From the NCBI RefSeq assembly GCF_013167895.1, contig NZ_BLWC01000001.1:6262001-6326000 (forward strand): DNA of 64,000 nt, written 5' to 3'. A model generated the notes under the pieces. It ran no database searches, was not told the origin of the DNA, and saw only the letters and a list, made by a program, of their open reading frames with translations. The DNA comes from Streptomyces fulvorobeus. Its GTDB lineage: Bacteria > Actinomycetota > Actinomycetes > Streptomycetales > Streptomycetaceae. This document shows, one piece after another, positions 57,488 to 64,000 of the stretch (position 1 is its first letter; the number at the start of each line of letters is the position of its first letter). A program made the translations under genes and the position numbers.

Positions 57488-57521
57488 CTTGATCCGAGGG
57501 TTTTCTGCCTTGATCCGAGGG
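57488..57521 (+). promoter_or_regulatory. Direct repeats upstream of the esterase gene
   Basis: CTTGATCCGAGGG occurs at 57488-57500 and again at 57509-57521, 21 bases start to start, about two helical turns, so a regulator could bind both on one face. The same pair lies in copy 1 near 48682-48715 on the minus strand. Confidence 0.5.
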
Positions 57522-57587
57522 GCTTCGGGTGGGGTGGGGGGCCAGGATTGTGGGTGTTCCGAGTTCACATCGTTCAGGGAGTACGTC

Positions 57588-58559
57588 ATGGCCGGTAACC
57601 CGCACAACCTCGCTCTGGAGCCTGCTGCGCAGGCTTTCGTGGACGCGACCTCGCAGCCGCCGTTCCTGTACCAGCTGACCCCGCAGGACGGCCGCAAGAC
57701 CGTCGACCAGGTCCAGGACGCCCCGATCGCCAAGCCGGAGATCGACGAGGAGTGGCTGGAGGTACTGGGCGGCCCCACCGGCAGCGTCAAGGTACGCATC
57801 GTGCGCCCGGCCGGCTCGGCCAACACCACCCTCCCGGTCGTCCTCTACGTCCACGGCGCAGGCTGGGTGTTCGGCAACGCGCACACCCACGACCGGCTCG
57901 TGCGCGACCTGGCCGTCGGAGCGAACGCCGCGGTCGTCTTCCCCGAGTACGACCTCTCCCCGGAGTTCGGCTACCCCGTCGCACTCGAACAGAGCTACGC
58001 GGTCGCGCAGTGGGTGACCACCAACGGCACCGACAAGAACCTCGACCCCGCACGCATCGCCGTCTCGGGCGACTCGGTCGGCGGCAACATGGCCACCGCC
58101 CTGACCCTGCTGGCCAAGGAACGCGGCGACGTCCGCTTCGTCAAGCAGGTGCTGTTCTACCCCGTCACCAACGCCGCCTTCGACACCGACTCCTACGAGC
58201 AGTTCGCCGAGGGCTACTTCCTCCCCCGCGAGGGCATGAAGTGGTTCTGGGACCAGTACACACGCAGCGAGGAAGAACGCGCCCAGATCACCGTCTCCCC
58301 CCTGCGGGCCACCCTCGAAGACCTCACCGGCCTGCCCCCGGCCCTGATCATCACCGCCGAGGCCGACGTCCTGCGCGACGAGGGCGAAGCCTACGCCGCC
58401 CGCCTGCGCCAGGCCGGCGTCCCCGCCACCAACGCCCGCTTCGGCGGCATCGTCCACGACTTCGTCATGCTCCACACCCTCCACGACACCGAAGCCGCCA
58501 AGCACGCCGTCCTCCTCGCCACCGCCACCCTCCACACAGCCCTCCACACCACCCCCTGA
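57588..58559 (+). CDS. HSL-type alpha/beta-hydrolase (esterase), copy 2
   Basis: Protein identical to that at 47644-48615: HGAGWVFG, GDSVGGN, ADVLRDE and GGIVHDF define the family and catalytic triad. AGGGAG precedes ATG 57588. It keeps the same upstream direct repeats, so both copies should be regulated alike. Here it reads toward the YjdJ-like gene, about 80 bases downstream. Confidence 0.94.
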   Translation: MAGNPHNLALEPAAQAFVDATSQPPFLYQLTPQDGRKTVDQVQDAPIAKPEIDEEWLEVLGGPTGSVKVRIVRPAGSANTTLPVVLYVHGAGWVFGNAHTHDRLVRDLAVGANAAVVFPEYDLSPEFGYPVALEQSYAVAQWVTTNGTDKNLDPARIAVSGDSVGGNMATALTLLAKERGDVRFVKQVLFYPVTNAAFDTDSYEQFAEGYFLPREGMKWFWDQYTRSEEERAQITVSPLRATLEDLTGLPPALIITAEADVLRDEGEAYAARLRQAGVPATNARFGGIVHDFVMLHTLHDTEAAKHAVLLATATLHTALHTTP

Positions 58560-58639
58560 ACCACCACACCCAAACAGCCACACCCCGAGCCTGGAGCCAG
58601 ACACTCAGGGGCATCCAACGATCATCGGTGAGGACCAAG

Positions 58640-58960
58640 ATGGACGACACGCAGAGGCATACTGCACAGATTGTCGACAGCACTGAGGCGAACAGATACG
58701 AAGCGCTCGTCGACGGGAAAGTGGCTGGTTTCGCCGAATATATCCGCACCAAGAGCCTCATCGCCTTCGTGCACACGGAGGTGAATGCAGGCTACGAAGG
58801 GCAGGGAATTGGCACGGCGCTGGTGCGCTCCTCGCTGGAAACAGCACGCGCCGACGGTCTTGACGTGCTCTCCGTCTGCCCCTTCTATACGGGGTGGATC
58901 GCCCGGCACCCCGAGTACCGGGACCTTCTCTACAAGAGTCGAAGCAAAGTGAATGACTGA
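58640..58960 (+). CDS. GNAT-fold acetyltransferase-like protein, YjdJ-like
   Basis: 106 residues. Short GNAT with the CoA loop YEGQGIGTALVRSSLETA, then VCPFYTGWIARHPEYRDLL. This matches the small YjdJ-type group, with substrate unknown. GTGAGGA precedes ATG 58640. Its stop overlaps the next start (TGATG). The partner is the iron-sulfur YjdI-like gene, as in E. coli. Confidence 0.88.
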   Translation: MDDTQRHTAQIVDSTEANRYEALVDGKVAGFAEYIRTKSLIAFVHTEVNAGYEGQGIGTALVRSSLETARADGLDVLSVCPFYTGWIARHPEYRDLLYKSRSKVND

Positions 58961-59286
58961 TGTCCTTCCCGACTGTTGATCCTTCGGATCGTACACGCCG
59001 ACCCGGATCCGAGCGTTATAAGCCTGCTGGCACAGTGGTCAGCTTCGAGGCGCGGCGTTGCCTTCACCAGACGGAGTGCATCAAAGGGCTGCCGACGGTA
59101 TTCGACGTCGAACGTAGGCCCTGGACCGACGTCGGCGCCTAGTCGGCCGATGACATTGCCGAAGTGGTGAGGCGTTGCCCCAGCGGAGCTCTGCAGTATC
59201 GCTTGGCCGGGGGGCGGGACGAGGCAACCAGCCTTTTTGTGACCACAGCGGACGCTGCGCGGAGCAGTCCTGAACAATTCGAATAG
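58960..59286 (+). pseudogene. YjdI-like [4Fe-4S] mono-cluster protein, interrupted by an amber codon
   Basis: The first 60 codons give VVSFEARRCLHQTECIKGLP and VFDVERRPW, the N-terminal half of a YjdI-like ferredoxin. A TAG at 59140-59142 interrupts the frame, which then continues DDIAEVVRRCPSGALQYRLA to a TAG at 59284. The missing part holds a cluster Cys, so the truncated product could not bind its cluster. CAG to TAG is the simplest change. Confidence 0.82.
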
Positions 59287-59324
59287 CGGGACTACGTGGA
59301 TTGATCGTCTCGTATGGTGGTCAC

Positions 59325-59798
59325 ATGGAAAAGAAGACGTACGCGCTGTCGGCTACCGAAATGCAGACATGGCGCGGATTGCTCTTGATGAATGACCTGC
59401 TGGTCGGTCGCACTACGCGCCCCATCCAGAGCGAGTTCGGTATTTCAGAAGCTGATTTCGCCGTGCTGACAGAGCTGACGCAAGGTCCTGACGGATGGAT
59501 GCGTATATCCGACTTGGCCAGCAGTCTGGTATGGGAAAAAAGTCGGCTGTCGCATCAGATCGGACGCATGGAGAAACGGGATCTTGTCATCAGAAAAGAA
59601 TGTTCTGGCGACAAGAGAGGTATTCTCGTTGCCGCGACCCCGGAAGGCAGATGGCCAATCACCTTAGCTGCTCCTCGTCATGCCGAAGAAGTCCGTAGGC
59701 TCTTCTTCAGTCATCTGTCTCCCCGGCAAATAGTTCTGCTCATGGCGATCACCGACTGCATCATCAAAGCGATTCGCGCCGATATTGAAGCGCCCTGA
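59325..59798 (+). CDS. MarR-family regulator
   Basis: 157 residues from ATG 59325. Winged helix: EADFAVLTELTQGPDGWMR, DLASSLVWEKSRLSHQIGRM, KRDLVIRKECSGDKRGILVA with the wing, and a C-terminal dimer helix. It is less GC-rich than flanking genes. It is followed after 32 bases by the response-regulator/reductase gene, so it is probably the first gene and controller of that operon. Confidence 0.88.
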   Translation: MEKKTYALSATEMQTWRGLLLMNDLLVGRTTRPIQSEFGISEADFAVLTELTQGPDGWMRISDLASSLVWEKSRLSHQIGRMEKRDLVIRKECSGDKRGILVAATPEGRWPITLAAPRHAEEVRRLFFSHLSPRQIVLLMAITDCIIKAIRADIEAP

Positions 59799-59830
59799 AC
59801 ACCTCTACCGCCCGATTGCATGGGGGAAAA

Positions 59831-61507
59831 ATGACACAGGCCACCGAGAAACCGCGAGTTGTCATCATGACCGTGGACGACGACCCGGGTGTCTCCCGAG
59901 CTGTCGCTCGGGACCTGCGACGGCGCTACGGTGCCACCTACCGCATCGTGCGCGCGGAGTCCGGCGAGTCCGCACTGCAGGCACTGCGCGAGTTGAAGCT
60001 CCGCGGCGACCTGGTGGCCGTACTCATGGCCGACCACCGCATGCCGCAGATGAACGGCATCGAATTCCTCGAGCAGGCGATGGACATCTACCCGAGTGCG
60101 CGGCGTGTACTGCTGACCGCGTACGCGGACACCAACGCGGCGATCGACGCGATCAATGTCGTCGACCTCGACCACTACCTGCTGAAACCCTGGGACCCGC
60201 CGGCAGAGAAGCTCTACCCGGTCCTGGACGACCTGCTCCAGGCGTGGCACACGGGCGACCATCGCCCGGTGCCCAGCATCAAACTGATTGGGCACCGCTG
60301 GTCAGCCCGTTCCTCCGAAGCCCGCGAGTTCCTGGCCCGCAACCAGGTGCCCTACCGCTGGTACTCGGCCGATGAGCCCGAGGGGCAGCGGCTGTTGTCG
60401 GCTGCAGGCCAGGACGGACAGCGGCTGCCCGTAGTCGTCACCCCGGACGGCACGCTGCTGGTCGAGCCGGACACCCGCGAGCTTGCCGCGAGGGTGGGTC
60501 TGGCGACCACTCCGGCCACCGATTTCTACGATCTGATTGTCATCGGAGGCGGCCCGGCCGGCCTGGGCGCAGCCGTCTACGGCGCGTCCGAGGGACTGCG
60601 GACAGTGCTGGTGGAGCGCTCGGCGACCGGCGGCCAGGCCGGGCAGAGTTCGCGGATCGAGAACTACCTGGGCTTCCCCGACGGCGTCTCCGGAGGTCAG
60701 CTCACCGAACGCGCTCGCAGGCAGGCGGCTAAATTCGGTGCCGAGGTTCTCACCACACGCGAGGTGACAGGGCTTGAGGCCAGCGGCGCGGCGCGCATCG
60801 TGCGCTTCTCCGACGGCTCAGCGATCACCGCCCACAGCGTGATCCTCGCGACAGGTGTGTCCTACCGGCAGCTTCCCGCCCCAGGCGCCGACGAACTGAT
60901 CGGCTGCGGCGTGTTCTACGGTTCGGCGCTGACCGAGGCAGCCTCCTGCGAAGGCCACGATGTGTACATCGTGGGCGGCGCCAACTCCGCGGGTCAGGCA
61001 GCGATGCACCTGGCACGCAACGCCAAGTCGGTGACGCTGCTGGTGCGGGGATCGTCCTTGGCGGCATCAATGTCGCATTACCTGATCCAGCAGATTGAGC
61101 AGACGTCCAACATCCAGGTGCGCCACGACACGGTCGTGGAGGCTGCCCACGGCTCCGGACACCTGCAACAGCTCACCTTGCGCGACACGCAGTCCGGCCA
61201 CAGCGAAATCGTCGACGCGCAGTGGCTGTTCGTCTTCATCGGCGCAGCCCCGCGCACCGACTGGCTGAACGAAACCGTGCTGCGGGACAGGCGCGGGTTC
61301 ATCCTAGCCGGCCCCGACCTCACCCCTGACGGACGACCTCCGGCCGACTGGGAATTGGACCGGCCGCCGTACCACCTGGAAACCAGCATCCCCGGCATCT
61401 TCGTAGCGGGCGACGCACGCGCAGAATCCGCCAAGCGCGTCGCCTCCGCCGTCGGCGAGGGTGCCATGGCCGTCATGCTCGTCCACCGCTACCTGGAGCA
61501 GTCATGA
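59831..61507 (+). CDS. Response-regulator / glutaredoxin-like / thioredoxin-reductase-like fusion
   Basis: 558 residues from ATG 59831 with GGGGGAAAA upstream. Residues 1-130 are a receiver domain: acidic VDDDPG, phospho-Asp about 68 in MADHRMPQMNG, Thr 96, Lys 119 in LLKPWDPP. Residues about 150-220 resemble a glutaredoxin fold with the CxxC place reading W-S-A-R-S. Residues about 230-558 are a FAD/NAD(P)-binding reductase (VIGGGPAGLGAAVYGAS, YIVGGANSAGQAAMHLA, IFVAGDARAESAKRVASAVG). The thioredoxin-reductase CATC site is replaced by GCGVFYGSAL, so dithiol transfer is unlikely. It may work as a redox- or NAD(P)H-gated phospho-switch. It overlaps the kinase gene by ATGA. Confidence 0.93.
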   Translation: MTQATEKPRVVIMTVDDDPGVSRAVARDLRRRYGATYRIVRAESGESALQALRELKLRGDLVAVLMADHRMPQMNGIEFLEQAMDIYPSARRVLLTAYADTNAAIDAINVVDLDHYLLKPWDPPAEKLYPVLDDLLQAWHTGDHRPVPSIKLIGHRWSARSSEAREFLARNQVPYRWYSADEPEGQRLLSAAGQDGQRLPVVVTPDGTLLVEPDTRELAARVGLATTPATDFYDLIVIGGGPAGLGAAVYGASEGLRTVLVERSATGGQAGQSSRIENYLGFPDGVSGGQLTERARRQAAKFGAEVLTTREVTGLEASGAARIVRFSDGSAITAHSVILATGVSYRQLPAPGADELIGCGVFYGSALTEAASCEGHDVYIVGGANSAGQAAMHLARNAKSVTLLVRGSSLAASMSHYLIQQIEQTSNIQVRHDTVVEAAHGSGHLQQLTLRDTQSGHSEIVDAQWLFVFIGAAPRTDWLNETVLRDRRGFILAGPDLTPDGRPPADWELDRPPYHLETSIPGIFVAGDARAESAKRVASAVGEGAMAVMLVHRYLEQS

Positions 61508-62961
61508 GCAGGCGGCCCATGCCGTGCAGCGTCCAGGAGATCAGGCAACTGTTCCTGTTCGAGAAGCTGACGCCCGAGCAACTGGGACGGCTCTGCGCCG
61601 CAGGCCGGGTGGAGCTGTTCGAACCAGGCGTCATCTACACCGAGGGACAACCCGCGACGTGTTTCTACGTACTGCTTGAGGGCACCGTCGTCCTCTCCCG
61701 CCGGGTCGGTGGGGACGACGTAGAAGTCAACCGGACCAGCCGACCCGGTGTGTACGCGGGTGCCTTGCAGGCATATCTCGGGGACCGAACGCCGCAGATC
61801 TACAACCACACTCTGCACATCACCGGACCGACCAGATTCTTCGTGCTGCCGGCCGACACGTTCGCCGGCATCGTGCAGGAATGGTTCCCCATGGCCGTCC
61901 ATCTGCTGGAGGGCCTGTTCTTCGGGGTGAAAAACATGCAGCAGGCCATCGGGCAGCGAGAGCGGCTGCTGGCGTTGGGGTCGTTGTCCGCAGGGCTCAC
62001 CCACGAGTTGAACAATCCGGCCGCCGCGGCCGCCCGGGCGGCCGCTTCACTGCGTGAACGGATCGCCAGGATGCGCCACGAGCTCGCTGCGGTCACCGAC
62101 AGTCCTCTCATCCGAGAGGCACTCGCGGAGCTGATCGGGTTCCAGGAGCAGACAGCCGACCGCGTGGCCAAGGCACCGGCACTCAGCCCGCTGCAAGCAG
62201 CCGACCGGGAAGACACCCTCACAGAGTGGCTGGAGGACCACGGCATCGAGCAGAGCTGGCAGGTGGCGCCCACTTTCGTCCAAGCCGGCCTGGACAGCGA
62301 ATGGCTGGACCGCGTTGAATCGATGCTGGACGAACGAATCCTGCCGTCGGCGATCGGCTGGCTCCACTCCACCGTCGAGACCGAACTGCTCCTGGACGAG
62401 ATCACAGACTCCACCGCTCGCATCTCGCACCTCATCGACGCCGCCAAGCAGTACTCCCAGCTGGACCGAGCACCCTTCCGTATGGTCGATGTACACGAGC
62501 TCCTCGACAGCACCCTTCTGATGCTGAACAGCAAGATCGGAACCCGGATCACGGTCGTCAGACAGTACGACGAGACGCTGCCGAAGGTTCCCGCCCATCC
62601 CGCTGAACTCAACCAGGTGTGGACCAATCTGATCGACAACGCGGTCGCTGCCATGAACGGCGCCGACCGGGACGGCACGCTCACTGTGCGGACCGCGCGC
62701 GCCAACGACCAACTGCTCGTGGAGATCCAGGACACCGGCACCGGTATCGACGCCGAGATCCGCGACCGGATCTTCGACCCGTTCTTCACCACCAAGCCAG
62801 TAGGCGAGGGCACCGGGCTCGGCCTGGACATTTCATGGCGCATCGTCACCAACAAGCACCATGGAAGCCTCCGCGTCAAGTCCGTTCCTGGCAATACTCG
62901 TTTCCAGGTACTGCTTCCGCTTACCGCTACTCAACCCGATCCGACTGAGGAGACACCATGA
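61504..62961 (+). CDS. Sensor histidine kinase with N-terminal cyclic-nucleotide-binding domain
   Basis: 485 residues. Residues about 12-140 form a cNMP-binding domain (LFLFEKLTPEQLGRLCAAG, GVIYTEGQPATCFYVLLEG). The phospho-acceptor His is in GLTHELNNPAAAA near 168. HATPase boxes: NQVWTNLIDNAVAAMNG, IQDTGTGID, FFTTKPVGEGTGLGL. No membrane segment is apparent, so it is soluble. It overlaps the receiver-reductase gene (ATGA) and the zinc-finger gene (ATGA), and should phosphorylate the receiver of the former. Confidence 0.94.
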   Translation: MSRRPMPCSVQEIRQLFLFEKLTPEQLGRLCAAGRVELFEPGVIYTEGQPATCFYVLLEGTVVLSRRVGGDDVEVNRTSRPGVYAGALQAYLGDRTPQIYNHTLHITGPTRFFVLPADTFAGIVQEWFPMAVHLLEGLFFGVKNMQQAIGQRERLLALGSLSAGLTHELNNPAAAAARAAASLRERIARMRHELAAVTDSPLIREALAELIGFQEQTADRVAKAPALSPLQAADREDTLTEWLEDHGIEQSWQVAPTFVQAGLDSEWLDRVESMLDERILPSAIGWLHSTVETELLLDEITDSTARISHLIDAAKQYSQLDRAPFRMVDVHELLDSTLLMLNSKIGTRITVVRQYDETLPKVPAHPAELNQVWTNLIDNAVAAMNGADRDGTLTVRTARANDQLLVEIQDTGTGIDAEIRDRIFDPFFTTKPVGEGTGLGLDISWRIVTNKHHGSLRVKSVPGNTRFQVLLPLTATQPDPTEETP

Positions 62962-63311
62962 CCGGCAACCCTGCAATCGATCCCACCGTCGCGCCGAGCG
63001 GCACCGGCTGTGTTGAGTGCCTGGCGACGAATGGCTGGTGGTTCCACCTCAGGCGCTGTGCGCTCTGCGGGCACGTCGGCTGCTGCGACAGTTCACAGGG
63101 GCAGCACGCCACTGCTCACTACAAGGCCACAGGGCATCCGGTGGTCCAGAGCTTTGAACCGGGAGAGGAGTGGTTCTGGGACTACGCCGCCAACAAGGGG
63201 CGCGAGTCCGGCCCTCTGCTGGCTCCGCCTGGAAGCCATCCCGAGGAGCAGCCGGCCCCAGGGCCGGCAGGACGGGTACCGGCGAACTGGGTGGAGCTCC
63301 TCCACCGCTAG
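62958..63311 (+). CDS. UBP-type zinc-finger protein
   Basis: 117 residues. Zinc ligands as in ZnF-UBP: GCVECLATNGWW, RRCALCGHVGCCD, then QHATAHYKATGHPVVQSFE with His residues. In eukaryotes this fold reads ubiquitin C-termini; in bacteria it is found as small proteins or fused domains with unknown ligands. The ATGA overlap with the kinase makes it part of the same system. The C-terminal about 40 residues are Pro/Gly-rich. Confidence 0.92.
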   Translation: MTGNPAIDPTVAPSGTGCVECLATNGWWFHLRRCALCGHVGCCDSSQGQHATAHYKATGHPVVQSFEPGEEWFWDYAANKGRESGPLLAPPGSHPEEQPAPGPAGRVPANWVELLHR

Positions 63312-64000
63312 ATGAATGAGTCCGATGTCCCTGGGGTTCGCAGAGGATCAAGGTGCTGCTTCCCATGGTTCGGCTCGTTGGTGCGGTGGGCGCGTACCTG
63401 GCGAGGTCCATGGTCAACCCGGCCTGAGGTGCGCAGCGTCGTTCCCGCATCCGGATGAGCGGCGGCGTCGTCCGCTGAGGGGGGCCGTGGCCCAGGATCC
63501 TGGGCCACGGCGGGATCGGGGCGGTCGCCCAGGCGGCCGGGATCAGCGAGACCACAGTCCGCGAGGGCGTGGACGAGCGGGAAGCCGGGGCGGAACCGCT
63601 GGGCCGGGTCCGCCGCCCCGTGTCGTTCACCTGTCGCTCTCCTCCGCGAAGAAGACCTCGGCTTCTCACGGGACCTCGATCGTCCTGGCCTGCTCGGTCG
63701 GAACCTCAGGTCCCAGTCTCCAGGTGTGCACGATCAACGGGAAGCTTCATGAGGTTCGTTCTCGGATCCTCGGGGTCCAGTGCCTCGTTCGTTCGACATC
63801 AGGAGAGAGAGTTCCCATGCTGTGCGGGGTGCCTCAGGCTCCGAGGGGCGTGGGCACAGCAGGTGGATGCCCGCCGCAGACCGCAGCACGCCGAGCGTAC
63901 ACACCTGTGCCTGGTACTGGCGGTGGCTGGTGTGGTAGGTGAAGTCACTCTGAGGTGGACGCGGCCTCGCTGAGCGGCAGGACGTCCCTGAGCTGGCGGC
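63312..64000. other. End region with transposase remnant only
   Basis: Apart from the ISAzo13-like remnant at 63430-63625 no coding sequence is recognisable up to the right edge. Confidence 0.5.
63430..63625 (+). pseudogene. ISAzo13-family transposase N-terminal remnant
   Basis: Two frames together give FPHPDERRRRPLRGAVAQ, then GHGGIGAVAQAAGISETTVR and EREAGAEPLGRVRRP. This is the N-terminal helix-turn-helix portion of ISAzo13-type transposases. It is frameshifted and cut short; the catalytic part is absent within the window. Confidence 0.65.

Larger units (their letters stand above)
57480..58586 (+). repeat. 1107-bp inverted duplication, copy 2
   Basis: Same sequence as 47617-48723 in the opposite orientation, beginning GATCGTGTCTTGATCCG and ending CAGCCACACCCC. 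Flanks are unrelated to those of copy 1 and no target-site duplication is visible at either copy. The two copies are 8756 bases apart. Confidence 0.95.

Noticed and set aside
47617..58586. Composite transposon made of the two inverted copies
   Set aside because: The copies encode an esterase, have no terminal repeats of their own and no target duplication; the nearby IS5 remnant lies outside the copies.
37234..59142. Amber reassignment or programmed TAG read-through to explain in-frame TAG codons
   Set aside because: TAG also serves as a normal terminal stop in this window (lptJ at 12417-12419, the GlxA-type gene), the affected genes are partly transposons or carry other lesions, and no pyrrolysine-type gene is seen.

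Overview
The window is high-GC actinobacterial DNA, almost certainly Streptomyces: codons are strongly G/C-ending, GTG starts and short gene overlaps are common, and it contains modular NRPS genes, DUF5709, Ddn-type oxidoreductases and MbtH. No rRNA, tRNA or CRISPR array was seen.

Region 1 (1-18.5 kb) is the 3' end of a calcium-dependent lipopeptide cluster. Gene order and domain content (end of an A-T-E NRPS; a bimodular C-A-T-C-A-T-TE NRPS; MbtH; alpha/beta hydrolase; Asp hydroxylase; FkbM O-methyltransferase; AsnO-type Asn oxygenase; ABC ATPase; ABC permease; DedA protein; glutamate-type C-methyltransferase) agree with the A54145 order lptC-D-G-H-J-K-L-M-N-P-I as I remember it. The three adenylation codes read from sequence (Asx-like, 3-methyl-Glu-like, Ile/Val-like) fit positions 11, 12 and 13 of A54145. 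Four of these genes carry one-base frameshifts in short C or G runs. These look more like sequencing errors than decay.

Region 2 (18.5-25.6 kb) is an insertion-sequence graveyard bordering the cluster. An IS256-type element is split by an ISL3-type element whose transposase has three in-frame nonsense codons; a broken IS5-type element and a broken IS630-type element follow. Between them lies an intact divergent AraC regulator / DJ-1 (PfpI) pair.

Region 3 (25.7-47.3 kb) holds small regulator-plus-enzyme units, many suited to redox, carbonyl or electrophile handling: a winged-helix protein, TetR, hemerythrin, isochorismatase-like hydrolase, a TetR/SDR pair sharing a 26-bp perfect palindromic operator, SnoaL-like proteins, XdhC, a GlxA-type regulator, a dead MacB-type ABC pair, an NmrA-like reductase, a three-subunit molybdenum aldehyde oxidoreductase of PaoABC type, an MFS transporter, a metallo-beta-lactamase-fold hydrolase and a second SDR.

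Region 4 (47.6-58.6 kb) is bracketed by two copies of an 1107-bp segment in inverted orientation, each carrying the same HSL-type esterase gene. Between them lie an IS5 remnant, an HD-domain protein, a SnoaL-like protein, a Ddn-type reductase, an IS110 remnant, RecQ, DUF5709, quinone oxidoreductase and WrbA.

Region 5 (58.6-64 kb) has a YjdJ/YjdI-like pair (YjdI broken by an amber codon), then a compact operon: MarR regulator, response-regulator/thioredoxin-reductase fusion without redox cysteines, cNMP-domain histidine kinase and UBP-type zinc-finger protein. This operon is the best candidate here for a poorly described signalling system. The window ends in an ISAzo13-like remnant.
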